Source: Nymphaea colorata (taxonomy: Eukaryota; Streptophyta; Magnoliopsida; Nymphaeales; Nymphaeaceae). Taken from it: a stretch of 64,000 bases of DNA. A program made the translations under genes and the position numbers. Positions 20,068 through 33,386 of this stretch are shown here, one piece after another. Within the stretch, counting starts at the first letter, position 1; every line of letters begins with the position of its first letter. Under the pieces are notes generated by a model, which saw only the letters and a program-made list of their open reading frames with translations, was not told the origin of the DNA and made no database searches. Where the stretch lies: contig NC_045149.1 of the NCBI RefSeq assembly GCF_008831285.2, forward strand, positions 21,033,035 to 21,097,034. The letters run 5' to 3'.

Positions 20068-23059
20068 ATGATGGCCATGGCCAGTCAGAAGCTCTACGGT
20101 CGGAGGGTTCCTCCGTCGTTTGCCTTCTTCCTGGCCTTTGCTTTTGCCTTCGTCCCCTCGTCGGCGCTCCTCTCTCGGCAAGCCCACTACGGCCTCGCCC
20201 AGCGAGTCAATGCCGATGGACCATACATTGGTTTGGTCATGGCGGATGCGGACGAGGAAGCCGCCCTCGTCGCCACCGGACTGTTCACACCTAGAACCGA
20301 CCTCCCGCCTCTCGAGTTCAGCGGTACTGTGCCCATTGCCCAATCTTCAGATTTTATCCTTCTTTTTTTGTGTTTTGACTCGTGTTACTTGTGGCTTCTG
20401 TTGGTCTAGGTAGAAGGTTCAACGTGGGGGACATATTTGGGGTTAATGTAATCTACGTGAAGTCTGGAGAAAGACGGGTATTCCTCCATCAGAATCTCTC
20501 TCGTGTTTCCTTTTCCTTGTTTTGATTCTTAGTTTTGTTGGGTTTCTGGATTTTCTGCCACTAAACTGTGGGTGTTTCTTACTCTTTGGAAGATGAACGC
20601 AGGAGTCACTGTTCAGATCCTCTTGGACGTCTTCGACGTTTGCGGGATCGTTCACTACGGAACGGCGGGAAGCGCCAACGACTCTTTGACGGTCGGCGAC
20701 GTCAGCATCCCCAAGTTCTTCGCCTTCACCGGATCCTGGAAGTGGACGGTATCGATCCCATCTCAGCTTTACCCTCCCGATGCTTGTGTTTTAAGCTTAA
20801 AAAATTGAACAGAATCTGCAGACCGCCGGTTCGGTGAATTAGACGGTTTACCTGTTCAGCTGAATCAGTTGTGAATCGATGAAAAATGTATTACTGCATC
20901 TGTTTAAAAAAATAAAAAATATATAAAATAAGCTTCATATATTTTATTATTCGAACTTGCTTTTCAGAGCTTTGATTGGTATATAATGTCATTCATGAGA
21001 TCAAATCTTATGTAGACGTGTTTTTCAGTAAATGGTCAGTTAGAAACATATCTAGAAAATTCAGTTATAAGAGAAAAGTGCAGGAAAACATGTTTGCCTA
21101 TTGAGGATAGTGCTGAAGCTTGGTTCTTCCGGTGCATGTGCAAATTTATCTTAAAATGTCTAAATTGTAGTCTCCTAGTGTGCTAATTCCGTATGCCTTT
21201 ATTGAAATTTTCAACAATTTTATCATGTAAAATAGTGAGTTGCACTGTAATTCTTTCCCGCATCTTGCATGTGAATGTTTTAAGTTTATGGGCGAACCTG
21301 AGCAGATTGGTTGATTTTAGCCACTCATCTTGCCAAAATTAGTGACCCGTCTAAATGAAGTTAAAACCATGTCAGAAACTTGGTTTAGTATCGTACTCCA
21401 GACTCTATGATCTTATCAAGATCTCAACAGAAGAAAAGAAGGGGATGGGGGTTTACTGAAAATTTTCAATTTAAAAATCTATACTTTCAAGTTTTTGAGG
21501 GGTCTCCTACCACCATCTCCACCATGTACAAATAAGTGTAGAATAAATGTCAAAGGGGCAATCATGAAGAAGATCGTGCATCTCTAGGGCATAGCCTAGT
21601 TAAGGCTGAAGTGATTGAGGGAACTTTTTTCGAGGGAGAAAAGAAGTGATCGTAAACGTCAATTGTGAGCTTCTAGTCTGACAGATTTAACATGCTCAAA
21701 CTTCCTGTTGTGTATTGTTGTAAAGGGGGGAAAAGGATGGAAATAAAGCATGTGTGTGTTTTTGTTATGTGTGCAAGGGAGAGAGAGAGAGAGAGAGAGA
21801 CCGACAATAACAATGTGTTTTCAGATTGAGGGCTCTGGAGTTCATTTCATTCTCTTAGTACGCCAGAAGTCTACCAGCCTGTCAGTGAACTGAAAGGTTT
21901 GTGTTTTCTGCAGAAAGCCACCCATGCTTATGGAAGCCAAACAGCAGAACTGGAGTTTGGGGCATTCAATGTCCCCATGAAGGGAAACAATTTATTAGGG
22001 AAAGTGGAATTTCAATCAGAGGACTTCTTCTCTGATGGGCATGAAATGGAGGAAGTTTTCTGGCTTGAGCTGCATAGTGCTTGGTACAAGGCTGCTGAGC
22101 AGCTTCAGGTAATCTTCTGCTCCTTCTGCTGTTAAATGTGAAGTAATCTTTTTATTTGGACTGTAGTCTTTCGTTTTCAAGCATCAGAGTATGTTTCTGA
22201 GTGCTTATATCAAAAATATGAAGAATCTACCGCAAGAGTTCCGACCACTTGATTAGGGCTTTAGACATAAGACCGTCAAGTAAAATGAGGTCAAAAGTTC
22301 AATACCCAAAGTGGGTCTCTTTTTAAAACCTGTAGATGTTTGCTTGACACCTGTTACCCATTAAAAATATAAAGGACCTACTTTTCTTTTGAATTTATGA
22401 AGTGATTCAGATGTGACTGGTGTCTACATATTTGTTTAGCCGCTCAAATCTGACCTGTTTGCATCCCTAACCTTTGTTAAGTAAACAAAATTTATTTGTT
22501 GAAGTGCAGGATCTAGTACTTGAAAGGTGCATCAATGAAACTTGCTTATCTGAACATCCGAAAGTTATTGCTGGTCTCAAATCTTCCACTGCCGATATAT
22601 TCGTAGATAATGCAGCTTACAGGGATTTTCTCTTCCAAACGTTTGAAGTGTCTACTGTAGATGAAGAAAGTGCAGCAATTGTCATGGTATGTCATGTCTG
22701 TTATCTGACAAAGTTTATCAACTCTGAAATTCTTGCTGTTGCTGTATCTATGAACTGTATGAACTTGTGAAGTAGTCGTATATATTCCACATGTTTCTTA
22801 CCTTGGTTTCGTCTGATATATAGAACTCATGTAGCATGAATCTGGATGTCTGCAGACTGCCATGTCGGGCAACACGCCAGTGATCGTCTTTAGAGGGGTA
22901 TCAGACCTAGCAGGAGGAGCAGCAGCAGCGGCAGGATCTGCAGCAAATCACTTGTCCGCTAGCCTAAGCGACTTAGCATATGTTAATTCTGTGAATGCTT
23001 CTATTGAATTCATAAGAAAAGTTGGAAGCAGCAGCATGAGAACAGTTAGTTCTCGCTAA
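20068..23059 (+). CDS. Bark storage protein / nucleosidase-like phosphorylase, secreted
   Basis: Six exons joined by eye: 20068-20323, 20410-20477, 20593-20748, 21914-22108, 22510-22686, 22856-23059; 351 residues. The start at 20068 (MMAMASQKLYG) gives a cleavable signal peptide with the hydrophobic core FAFFLAFAFAFV; the frame is open to an earlier ATG at 19900, which would bury this signal. The body fits the PNP/UDP phosphorylase fold (MTA/SAH nucleosidase-like): PYIGLVMADADEE near the start, HYGTAGSAND with GTAG at about 131-134, VDEESAAIV, and FRGVSDLAGG with Asp 301 at the usual catalytic aspartate. Relatives include poplar bark storage proteins and plant phosphorylase-superfamily proteins, thought to act in nitrogen storage or nucleoside turnover. 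Substrate cannot be told from sequence. The 5' half is much more GC-rich than the introns around it. Confidence 0.88.
20749..21913 (+). other. Intron 3 of the bark-storage-like gene
   Basis: 1165 bp of AT-rich intron between WKWT and KATHAYG. Apart from the GA run I see no gene or mobile element in it. Confidence 0.6.
21779..21800. repeat. (GA)n microsatellite
   Basis: A run of gagaga in the intron between exons 3 and 4 of the bark-storage-like gene. Confidence 0.9.
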
Positions 23060-23846
23060 ATAATTCTGCATGGTCGGTTCTATTTTCAAACTGCATCATC
23101 TGAAGAGTTTGCAATATCCAAGCTCAAACTTCTCATCTTCAAGTTCCCCTTGTCCCAAATAAAGCCGCATTGCCCTATGTAATTGGAAAAAGGGAAGAAC
23201 AGTTCTGTTGATAAACTGCGATCACGCTTCCTGACTCGGTGATATGGTTGCTTGGTACGGCGCTGCATGCATCATAAAAGGCAGAGATTAGGTTGCCACC
23301 CATCATAAAAAGCAGTCAAAAAAGCATGTAAGTTTTAGTTTGTTGATTAAGACAGAAGCAAAAATGACAAACTAAAAATAACTGAAGAAACACATGCTTG
23401 CGCTTGCAAAATAGCGATCAAAATCAATTCATGTTTCGGAATCAGGAAGACGGGGTTGATATTTTCTTAAGCTTATGCGGGACTGCAGACTCTGTATTTT
23501 TATTGGAAACTACAAATTACAAAGAAATTGCAAAGATCACTCAAGTAAACATAAAATGTCAGTGCTGTAATTTCCTTTTAGATAAATAAATTTAAATAAT
23601 TGAAGTTGCATTTTATAGCCTTTTAATATGCCAAAGATGTAAAGGAATACCAAGATTAACTAGAAATAGAAAAGTGGTTCTACTTGAGCAAGATGAATAG
23701 TTTATACTAACCTCTTAGCCCTTCAAGGTACAAGTCATACTTCAACTCTAATATAGAATGCCACGTTCAAGTGCAGTTTCATGTGAAGTTAGAAAAATTG
23801 GTTGGAAGAGCATTCATTTTAAAATACTTATATCTGGTAGGACATT

Positions 23847-23877
<31 letters not shown>

Positions 23878-24979
23878 AAGATAAATGTTGTAAAGATAGA
23901 AATTTTAAGAGAATGATATAGATAACTACCCAGGTCACTATGTGGCTCCACGTCTTCACGTCCGTCGTAAATGCAAGTAGGTTGCTTTGAAAAGATTGAA
24001 AATCTTTTAAGAGAAAAGGTGATGTACATCATTACCACGTTGGACATTTTATGTTCGTATCTAGATCGTCCACTCATTTGTCCGATGCACAATATGAGCT
24101 TATTGAATATTTAATCAAACCCACAAAGCATCTTTGCATCCTCTTGGTGAAGCTTAATTATTGTAAAACTTTTCAGGAAAATATTTTCCTTTGGTTTCAT
24201 GAAAAGGTTTCAAAATGCTCAAGTTGCAAAAAAGTTTTTGCAACCATGTCTAATGCTTTGAAAAATTTTCAAAAACCAAGCCCAGCTTTGAAGTATTTTA
24301 AAAAATGCCAAATTTTCAAAAAATTCGGAAACTACCTCAAATTTGATATGAAAACTTTTACTTTCTTTTGCGCGGTATATTTAAAAGAACGGCGACATTG
24401 TCGATAATAAAGGTAAAACAGAATTTGCCCTTGTGGCCAATAAGCGATCGCCACGTATGAAAGGCGGGTTGGCCCACAGCGGGACATGGAGGACGAAATG
24501 AAGCAAGGAATTATCTTCCACGAGAGGAAGGCCGTCCAGATCCGGTTGCATCTCCTCGTCTCTCTCTCTCTCTTTAGCGTCACTGCCAGCGACCTTCACT
24601 CTCTCACTGTCCCTCCTCTCCTTCCCTTATCCCATTTCCTCACCGATCCCTTCTTGATCTTGTTCTTCTGCTTCTACTGCTATTGCTGCACTCCAGGGAA
24701 GAGGCGGAGAGGGAGAGAGAGGCTCCGTGGAGTACCCGACGAAACCGCCAAATCTCCGTCCGTTCCTCTTTTGTTGCAACCAACACTCCCACTCAAGCTT
24801 TTTGCTTCTCTTTCTGTCTTTCGTTCTTTTCTTTCATCTATGCTCCTGAAGCAATCCCTTTCCCAAGCTACTGCGTTTAGGGTTTCCGAGCTCCCTTCTT
24901 GTTCCTCGTTCTTGGCTTTCGATATTGTCTCTTCCCGGCAGGGCGAACCTTCAGCGAACTTCGTCGGCGGGACCCTACT
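23060..24979. other. Intergenic region and leader of the acyltransferase gene
   Basis: About 1.9 kb. It holds the 3' UTR of the upstream gene, an (AT)n run near 23846-23876, AT-rich spacer, and from about 24480 a pyrimidine-rich, GC-richer stretch that is probably the promoter and 5' UTR of the acyltransferase gene. Short frames here on both strands show no recognisable protein. Confidence 0.5.
23846..23876. repeat. (AT)n microsatellite
   Basis: An AT dinucleotide run with one small interruption near its right end. Confidence 0.9.
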
Positions 24980-27900
24980 ATGTTGATTCCCTCTGCTGCC
25001 GCCGCCGCCACTTCCAGGCCGATCTCCTCGCCCGCCCCTGCTTTCGGCTGCTCACCCTCCGTCTTTGCCCTTCCCAGGCGGAGCGGGCGGTTTCCTGCCG
25101 GCGGCTCGCTGTCCATCGCTTTTTCTCTTCAGCGGAGCCTCCGGCCCGTCGTCTGTGTTTTGAAGGTCTTTGCGAACGCGGATATTGTTAAGGACAAGAA
25201 TTCCCTTGAGCGCGTCCCTGTGAAAATTCAGATGTCTGACGCTGGATCCGGCGGCGAGATAGCAGAATCGTTGAGGCCCTCCACGACGTTTCTTGATGCT
25301 CGGACCCAAGAAGGTTAGGAGATTCTTTTTTCTGTTTCATGATTTTTGTCTTTCGAGGCAAGATTATCGGCGCTGCGTGATTTGGCCTTGGTTGCTTGTC
25401 CTACACCAGTTGCTTCTTTGGCTTGTTGATGAAGATCTAGCATGAGCGCATTCAGGAATATAGGAAACCAATAACAAGTAATGATAACCACGCGTAGTTT
25501 AGACATTTTCCCGTGGTTGCTTTATGATATTCTCTCCGGGCTTTCTTGGATGTTACTCAAAAGTTTGGCGGCAGGTGGATAGCGTTGCCTGAAGTTCTGG
25601 TCTACGCCGTGACCATTAGGAAATATCAATTGATAATACTCAGCTGGACATGAACCTGTGCACAACTCTGTCTTGGCGAACGCGCTGGATTCCTGATTAT
25701 AGAAGTTCCTTGCATGACAAAACGAGAACTTAAAAAAAAAAATCCTCTCTGCCTGATGTTCATTGGTCTACTAATTTTATCACGTAATATGTCGTATTAA
25801 AATTATGCAGAAAGATGAAGCATGTTCTTGTGGTACTTGTGAGGCACAAATGTTCAGCCTATGTACTACTGGTTGTTATTTTCGGGTTGACATGCATAAA
25901 GTTTCCACAGAGCGCCGCGTCTTCAATCTTCCTTTTCAACTTTCTTCATTCTGCAGTTTGTCTTCAAGCAGATATCTATTTTCGTAATTTAATTACTAAT
26001 TCATGGAAGCTCATGAAAGATATGGGTGAAGGAAGTTTGTGTGCATGATCTTTCTTTTCATCGATGTTCGTTTTTACGATATCTATTGTGATATATTTCT
26101 TCTTGAATAGCGTAAGTCTTATATTTCTATGGGTTCTTCAGTTTTACCAATGCAAATTAATTTCTATTCGGGCACCACCTTGGTCTGTGCCGACCAGAAA
26201 CATACCAGAGAGAAACATGACGAAACATTACTTCAATTGCAAGGGAAATATGATCAAATATCTACCTGGAAATTGTCTTTGTGGAACGATTCTTAGGTTA
26301 ATATGGCAGCTCTAGGATTTGTATACCTCTGCTAGAGCCGTTAAGCCTTTGTATAGTGCTAACCATCATGTGAAGCCTCAAGTCAGTAAATTCATCCTTT
26401 GTGTGGGATGTGGAAGTTATGATCAGTTATTGAGAATCTTCAATTTCTTTGTTGTTATTGTACAACTGTTCAGAACTTGATTAATCTTCTCATATTGAGC
26501 CACAGAGCTTCTCTTAGGGGTTAGGAAGGAACTGGAATGTGGAAAACTATCTGCAAATGTCGCTGCTTTGATGGAAGAATTATATCAGAATTACAGGAAT
26601 GCTGTACGTAAGAAGTCCTTTTCATATGCTCCAATTTTGTTATTTTCTTCCACGATAATTTTTGGATAAAATTACCAAATAAAAACTTAGCAGTGTTTAC
26701 TGGTTTACAGTTTTTCTTGCTATAATATTTTTTGTTGCCGGATAAGAATGAAGAAGCTTCATTATGAAATCGAGACTTTCTTTGTCATTTGTACAGAAAT
26801 ACATAGTGAAGAATTTTACATCTTTTACTGCATTTGTCACATGAATTTTGTATTTCATTGTTGCAAGCCTCTGCGGTTAAGTATGCCTTCTGGAATATAT
26901 TGGAACTTCAAACACGGAAAAAATGTGTAGGTGCATGCTACATGCATGTGTGGTTGTGTTTATGGGTTTATGCATATCATGAGATTTTCAGCATAGTATA
27001 TGCCATGAAATTTTTGAAATACACCTGTATGGATTTGAAGCAGAACACATCCTTTATCCATTCCCGTTCATAGAGCCATACACCTTGAATGACATCCCAT
27101 GGCTTGTTAAGAGTGCAACGGATCATGACTCCTGGGTGTGATTAAGTTTGAATAACTTCAAAAACTGCATACAGGAAATACATCTACAATTCTGACTAGC
27201 TTAATTAATTCTTCAGATCTACCAAAGTGGACACCCCAACGCTCCAGAAATTGTACTATCAAACATGGCTGCTGTCTTTGACCGGATTTTGGCAGATGTT
27301 GAGGTATTAATTTCCTAATAGTTTTTCTGGTGCAATTTTTCCTTCTTGAAATCTGGAAAGCCCGTTACCTATGTAGGAATCTCAATGAAACTCTTGATCC
27401 ATTGGATTGGTATCTAATCGAAGAACTGACATCCCTTGTTTTTTGCTACTGAAATCTACTTTTTAGATTTATTGATTGGTTTTCGTTATACTTCCTTTTC
27501 TTGCAGGACCCTTTTACTTTTTCACCATATCATGTGGCAATAAGAGAGCCTTTTGATTATTACACCTTTGGTCAGAACTATATCCGCCCTCTGATTGATT
27601 TTAGGTAGTTTTCTGACTAAGGTTGTTGATTATTGATTTGTAAAACTAAACCTGTGTTGCCTAATTAATAAGAAATATACTAGATAATTGCTTGGTTTGT
27701 TGGGATGAGTTTTCCGTTAGTTTCATGGCTGTTATCTGGACTGAATCTATGTTAAGATTAGTTTATGACAGAAATTATAGTCCTTCATGCAATTATTTAA
27801 ACTGGTGTACTTCTTACGTTAGTCTTTGTGTAATTTCATCATAATTTTTTGCGTTTCTTTCTTCAGGAATTCTTACATTGGCAACTTATCCTTGTTCGCA

Positions 27901-30900
27901 GATATGGAAGATAAAGTTAAGCAGGTAATGCAGTTCTTTTTGGATTCCTATGGTTATGAGGGTGCTTCCAGTTTATGAAACATTTTTGTTCTTTTGGTAG
28001 CACAAAATGCTTCACATGGAAGTAAGTTGAAAAATGATAAACAGGAAACATGATATTGCATTTTTCCATTTTAGTGTCTTTTACTCTTCATCATTTTCTT
28101 TTTGACAAACTTCTACGTCTTTGTGTATTTTATTGCGTTAGAAACTTGACTAAAGATACCACTGATTGGTGGGAATCACTTTGCTAAAATATCTTGGGTT
28201 CCTTGGAATCATCCATTTTGTCCTTGTGTGAAATAAGTCTTCAGTTTTTATTTTTCAAGTAGTTTGGTCCTTGGAGGAGGCTGGAAAAGAAAAGGAAAAG
28301 AAAACGTTTGTTGTATTCAGTCTAGGAGTTTTCATGAATTGGTACTTGATGCAAAAAGGATCAAGATTAACGGATCTTAATCCAACTACTTCCAAAGTAC
28401 ACCTTTTAAGGCAGCCTTGGATACGAAATCCATGGCTATTAAACACTACCTAAGAAGAAATAAAAAATGATAATTTGTGTTCTCTTCACAACAGAGGGGG
28501 TTTAGCGGGTGAGCAATTTCTTTTGAATCTTATAAGAATGCTTGCAACGTTGATCCTTGTTGGTAATGGAAGGAATCTATATGAATCTGATCTTGCACAT
28601 TTTGAATGCCTATGTACATAAGGAATCGGGAACGAGAATTGTTTCCATTCTCCAAGTTAGAAATGGTGGTCTTTTGTCTGCGAACCATAAACTTTTAAAG
28701 GAGCTAATCATTTAAAGGACAATTATAAAAAAAAAAAAAGCAAACCGATTGATTTTGATTTTTAGCATTTTCTTATGAAACAGATAAAAAAACTGTTTGG
28801 AAATCGTTAACAAATAAAAGCAGCCAAAAATCAGAAAAAGAAAATAAAAGCAAGTAAAATATAGCCTTAACATATTATGATGATGCCACTATACTTACTG
28901 AAATATTTAAGTTTTTCTTCAATCTTGAGAATTTGATATTTTAATGTCTTACTGGCAACTACAAAAAACCCAATAATGTTGGAGTCTTAGAGATATTTCC
29001 AAAATTCAGCGATATTATTGCCTTTAAGATTTTCCACAGATTTGATGTTTTAGGCTTTTAGGACAATTCTTCTCTTGTGTAGAATATAAGAAGGTATTAG
29101 TTACTGGAGTTACTTAAATATAGTAGTCATTGGCTGAAAGCAAGGGGCATTTACCGATGAGGGGAATATCCTGGATAATATGGTAATTGACACTTGCAAG
29201 TTAGATTGCTGATACTTTTGCTTTTTCCTTTCTTTTATTCTTCCGGAGAAATTGCACTTGGTCTGAGAGACTTAGTTGCTTGCCTGGTGGCATGAAACTC
29301 CAAGCGTGGTACTCTGCCCCCAGGGCCTATCCCTGCTGCGGCTTGCACAAGAGGTGATGCCCATGCGACTCGAACAAGTGACCAGTGCCTACCAATTACT
29401 GGCCTGAGCCAGTGCACTAAGACCCCTCAGGGCAGTTACTGATACTTTTTCAAATTGAATTGAAAGAAGGTGCTTTGTAAGATTGAGTAGGAATCACATG
29501 TCCCTAAGTTTCGGTGTTTAACTCTTAGGACATAATTTGAGGTGCTTGATTCTTTTATATGTTGCTGTTTCTCCTGCTCTGCTTGTCTTTTTAAGTGGAT
29601 CTTGTTTAGAGTCAGAAACTAATGGCCAAATGGCTAATGCATCAATGATGCAGAAAGACAACTTAAAAGTTCTTGCTATGATCTGTTTTCCTAGTACTTT
29701 GGTGCTACTACCTGATCTATTTTATATGAAGCATTGACAATTGAAATGTGGTGGAACCATTTTTGTGAATCAGACCCTTCTCTAATATTAGGCACCGCTT
29801 ATGTACTTCATTCATTTTGAATGACACTTTCAATCAAATGCAGGGCCATAATGTTGTGCTGATATCCAACCACCAAACTGAAGCAGATCCTGCAATTATC
29901 TCCTTATTGCTGGAAAAAACTAATCCATATATTTCTGAGAAGATGGTGGGTCATGATTCTGTCTGTATCTGCCCACCTGAATGGCAAATGCCTTTTATTT
30001 GACCATATGTTTGCGTTGTTTCATTTTTTATGCTGCAGACATTTGTTGCTGGAGACAGGGTTATAACTGACCCTCTGAGCAAGCCATTTAGCATGGGCAG
30101 GTATTTGTTTGTTAGAATCACCATCCCTTTACCATGTATGAAGTGGTCAGTTACGTTTTTCATTTTCCAGGAACCTCATCTGTGTATATTCAAAGAAGCA
30201 TATGAACGACATTCCTGAACTTGCTGACATGAAAAAGAGAGCAAATACACGGAGCTTGAAGGAGATGGCTTTGCTTTTAAGGTATCCTTCTTTGCAATAA
30301 TTTGTTTTGAATGAGTGGCAGTTCTTTGGTTAGTGAATTTTGTTTATTAGAGTCTGCAAATTTTACCGAATTCTGGCAAAGTTTATTTAGACCACATCAT
30401 TTGGTAATTCTGAATGCCTCTTAGTTATCTTCCTTAGCTAAAGTGACATGATTTTGCCCCACAAGAAAAAAAATAGTTTGTGTGCTTTGTTCCACCTGGC
30501 ATTTCCATGTTTGAGTATCAATGCTTGCAGGTCTGGATCACAGCTAATCTGGATTGCACCAAGTGGTGGCAGAGACCGTCAAGATCCTCAAACAGGAGAA
30601 TGGTTTCCAGTAAGTTTCACTCAATTGTTGTCTACCCATGCCTTCTTCATGAACCCAAATGAGAATTTCTTTATAATATGTAAGGTAGTTCACTTGGTGA
30701 ACTAGCTACTTAGTTTTTCTTCTGAATATCTGCTTAGTTTTTCTTCTTATTGTTTGATGACTTTGGCTGTTTCTCTGATTCTGAGTTCCTGTTTTTCCTT
30801 CCTTTTCTTCTTTTATGATAACCAACCAACTAAAAGAAGAGGCTATGGAATAAAGCATGGTGAAAATAAAGTAAAAGAATAAATATAATTTCTTTCTCCA

Positions 30901-33386
30901 GTTCAATGGGGCTGACCCAAGAAGCTAGATAACCTAGGTGCAGGTTGCAAGATTCTACGATGTCCTTTCTAGCATTTCTGCTGGTGGACACTGTGCCTTT
31001 ACTTCCTTCCATTGTTAATGGCCACCATGAGGATTTAACCCACCATATATTACATTGATGCGGTTTCTGCTACTCATGGCTCAAAGTCTTCTTTAATGTG
31101 TTAATTTGCCTTGTGCTCCTATAGCTTCCAGCTGGGCGGTGAGAGAGAGAGGAATGTGAAATTTGCACTTAATAGGCATGTAAATGAGCTACTAAAAAGT
31201 GCACAGTCAGCAGAATTTTGAAAAGCTTGAGGAAAATTTTCATTTTGAATATTTTATGACAAACAGTTGGTGGTAAGGGGGTGTGCTATAGAGAAAGGGC
31301 TAACTAACGTTCACATTTACTGAGGCCTCACAAACAATGAGATGAGGGTGGGTTTCTTGAGTAAATATTTTTACTTAAGGTGATGGAGAGTTCCTTATTT
31401 TGATGTTCTAGATTTCATGTGGAAAAGATGGTCGTATTCATGTTTTAGAATTAAGGCTCACTGAAAGTTTAAGAGTTTTATTCTATTTAAATATAGGATG
31501 ATGCTAGACAGATTGTTTGCAAGTCATGGGCAGAAAGGAAAGGGTGCAGAAGATTTGAACCCCTCATGATCGGTGGGTCTCATAATGTCTGAGAATTCCA
31601 GTTACAACGTGGGAAGTTGGTGAAGGACTTCTTCCATAATGGGTAGTGTCATTTGTGTTTCTTAAAAGATAAGCGTTGAACTTTATGTTTTTCTTTCTGA
31701 TTGTCGTACAAGGAAAAGCAGTAGGCCACTGGCCACGTGAGAACTCTTTCACTATGGTGCCTAGCATTCAATCTATTTTCTTGGAAAAGCAGTGAATCTA
31801 ATCTTAAGAAACTCGTAGCTAATACTATTGTGTTGGTAAGCATCTTATTGGTTTCACAAGTTCGCTAGCAAAGGAACAGGGTGTACTTCTATGTGCTGGA
31901 ATACTTTCGAAAAATACTTAGAAGTTTCTTAAATGCAACATGATTAGCAGTTGGTGGCACTTCTTACTTTTGAAATATGGTTTAGATAAAGTTGAGATTC
32001 CATTTGTAGGTAGGAAAAAGTTCCTGGTTCTCATCTACATTCTTATCAGATGTTTCTGCCGTGACATTTATTGATTATATATCTATACTGATATAATATG
32101 GCCAGGCACCCTTTGATGTATCGTCTGTGGACAATATGAGGCGGCTTATAGAGCATTCAGGTGTCCCAAGTCATATCTACCCTTTGGCCTTGTTATGCCA
32201 TGATGTCATGCCACCTCCACCTCAGGCATTTTTTCCTCCTTATGCATATCAGAGCAATTTTGCTTGTAAGGGTTATTTATCTTCAATTTTCCTCTCTCTA
32301 AACTGATGGCCGTTCATTCAGGTTGAAAAGGAAATTGGTGAACGAAGATTGATGGGGTTTCATGGAGTTGGTCTGTCTTTGACTCCAGAGATGGACTTTG
32401 AAGAATTTGCATCCAAGTATGAAGATCCTGATGAGGTGCGCGACAAAGCAATATAGCATTTCTTTATATTAAGTGTCCCTTAGAAGGCATTACGCTTTTG
32501 TTGCTGTCGTGAACAACTGCAGATATCCTACTAGGGAAACTAAATTATTTTCTTTCGCTGCACGATTGGGTTGAGACATCTCTTATGCTTGTCAAATGTT
32601 CTCTGTTTTCATTGTTTGGCATCCTTTTTTGTACTCACTGTAGTAAAATAATATTGATCACATTAAATAACGGCTCCTTCCACTTTCAAGAGTAGCAGAA
32701 GCCAAAGGATAATGAAATATGTATATGTCCTCATGAAGCATCCATGTGTCATTGAGGTTTTTCTAGGCAAAAGATCATTTATTTATTTCTGAATGCTCGA
32801 AACTGCTGTGCCTATTAGGGTGGTGAGTGCTTCTGCTATTTATACCTGATCCTTCATTGACGAGTGCTTTTGGTGTTTATATCTGATCCTGACATTCATC
32901 TTAAATATTTCTTAGAAATTTGAATCCTCAAAATTTGAATTGTATGTCATGGTTTGGTTGTTTCTCTATAATTGGTTAGCAAAGTGTTCTGTATCTTGTG
33001 TGCGTACAGTGCAGAAATTCTTTTGATTATGATGGATCGAGGAAGCATTCATTTGGCCAGAGAAAATTTTGACTTCCCTTGATGCAACGCAAAGCTTAAC
33101 ATTCTTACGGTTGAGGCTTATGTTACAAAAACAATTCTCTCTCTCTCTCTCTCTCTCTTGCTACTGTTGCAGTATAACTGTAAAAGAATTACTACAAAAT
33201 CTTCTTGCTTTATGCTGTTTCCCATCAATTAGCTTAAAGTTGCATGATTTTTTGCAGACAAGGATGGCGTTCACAAATGCCTTGTATGATTCCATCACTA
33301 ATCAGTACAATCTTCTCAAATCTGCAATTTATGAAGGCAAAGGAGATGCCTCAAGCTCTTTTGTAGTTTTATCACAACCATGGTAG
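24980..33386 (+). CDS. ATS1: Plastidial glycerol-3-phosphate acyltransferase (ATS1 type)
   Basis: Twelve exons joined by eye: 24980-25313, 26506-26603, 27217-27303, 27507-27604, 27867-27924, 29844-29945, 30039-30100, 30171-30281, 30531-30609, 32106-32225, 32322-32435, 33258-33386; 463 residues, close to Arabidopsis ATS1. The soluble plastid enzyme moves an acyl group from acyl-ACP to the sn-1 position of glycerol-3-phosphate, first step of the prokaryotic glycerolipid pathway (EC 2.3.1.15). The N-terminus, rich in Ala, Ser and Arg, fits a chloroplast transit peptide. The catalytic H-X4-D motif is NHQTEAD (His 235, Asp 240). Other family blocks are [30 protein letters not shown] and IAPSGGRDR (325-333), with LSQPW at the C-terminus. 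Introns are GT-AG except the tenth, which starts with GC. An in-frame ATG at 24899 would add 27 residues; 24980 is preferred because the transit peptide reads well from there. Confidence 0.95.
25314..26505 (+). other. Intron 1 of the acyltransferase gene
   Basis: 1192 bp between the transit-peptide exon and [10 protein letters not shown]. No gene or mobile element recognised. Confidence 0.6.
29209..29219. repeat. Left target-site duplication of the SINE
   Basis: ctgatactttt here is identical to 29439-29449 on the other side of the SINE. Confidence 0.75.
29220..29438 (-). mobile_element. tRNA-derived SINE, reverse orientation, with target-site duplication
   Basis: Read on the minus strand it starts near 29438 with tgccctgaggggtcttag. 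An A-box-like TGGCTCAGG (plus-strand 29403-29411) and a B box GTTCGAGTC (plus-strand 29367-29375) follow, spaced as in pol III tRNA promoters. It ends in an A-rich tail (T-rich at 29220-29240 on the plus strand). An 11-bp perfect direct repeat flanks it. Box spacing, tail and target duplication together support a SINE and not a tRNA gene; no cloverleaf can be drawn. Confidence 0.8.
29439..29449. repeat. Right target-site duplication of the SINE
   Basis: ctgatactttt, identical to 29209-29219. Confidence 0.75.
30610..32105 (+). other. Intron 9 of the acyltransferase gene
   Basis: 1496 bp between GEWFP and APFDVSS. No gene or mobile element recognised. Confidence 0.6.
33136..33158. repeat. (CT)n microsatellite
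   Basis: A CT run in the last intron of the acyltransferase gene, about 100 bp before the last exon. Confidence 0.9.

Larger units (their letters stand above)
27925..29843 (+). other. Intron 5 of the acyltransferase gene
   Basis: 1919 bp between DKVKQ and GHNVVLIS. It contains the SINE at 29220-29438; the rest is AT-rich intron with no other feature recognised. Confidence 0.6.

Noticed and set aside
24486-24986. 166-codon open frame upstream of the acyltransferase start
   Set aside because: Pyrimidine-rich leader sequence; it is out of frame with the acyltransferase exon and has no recognisable domain.
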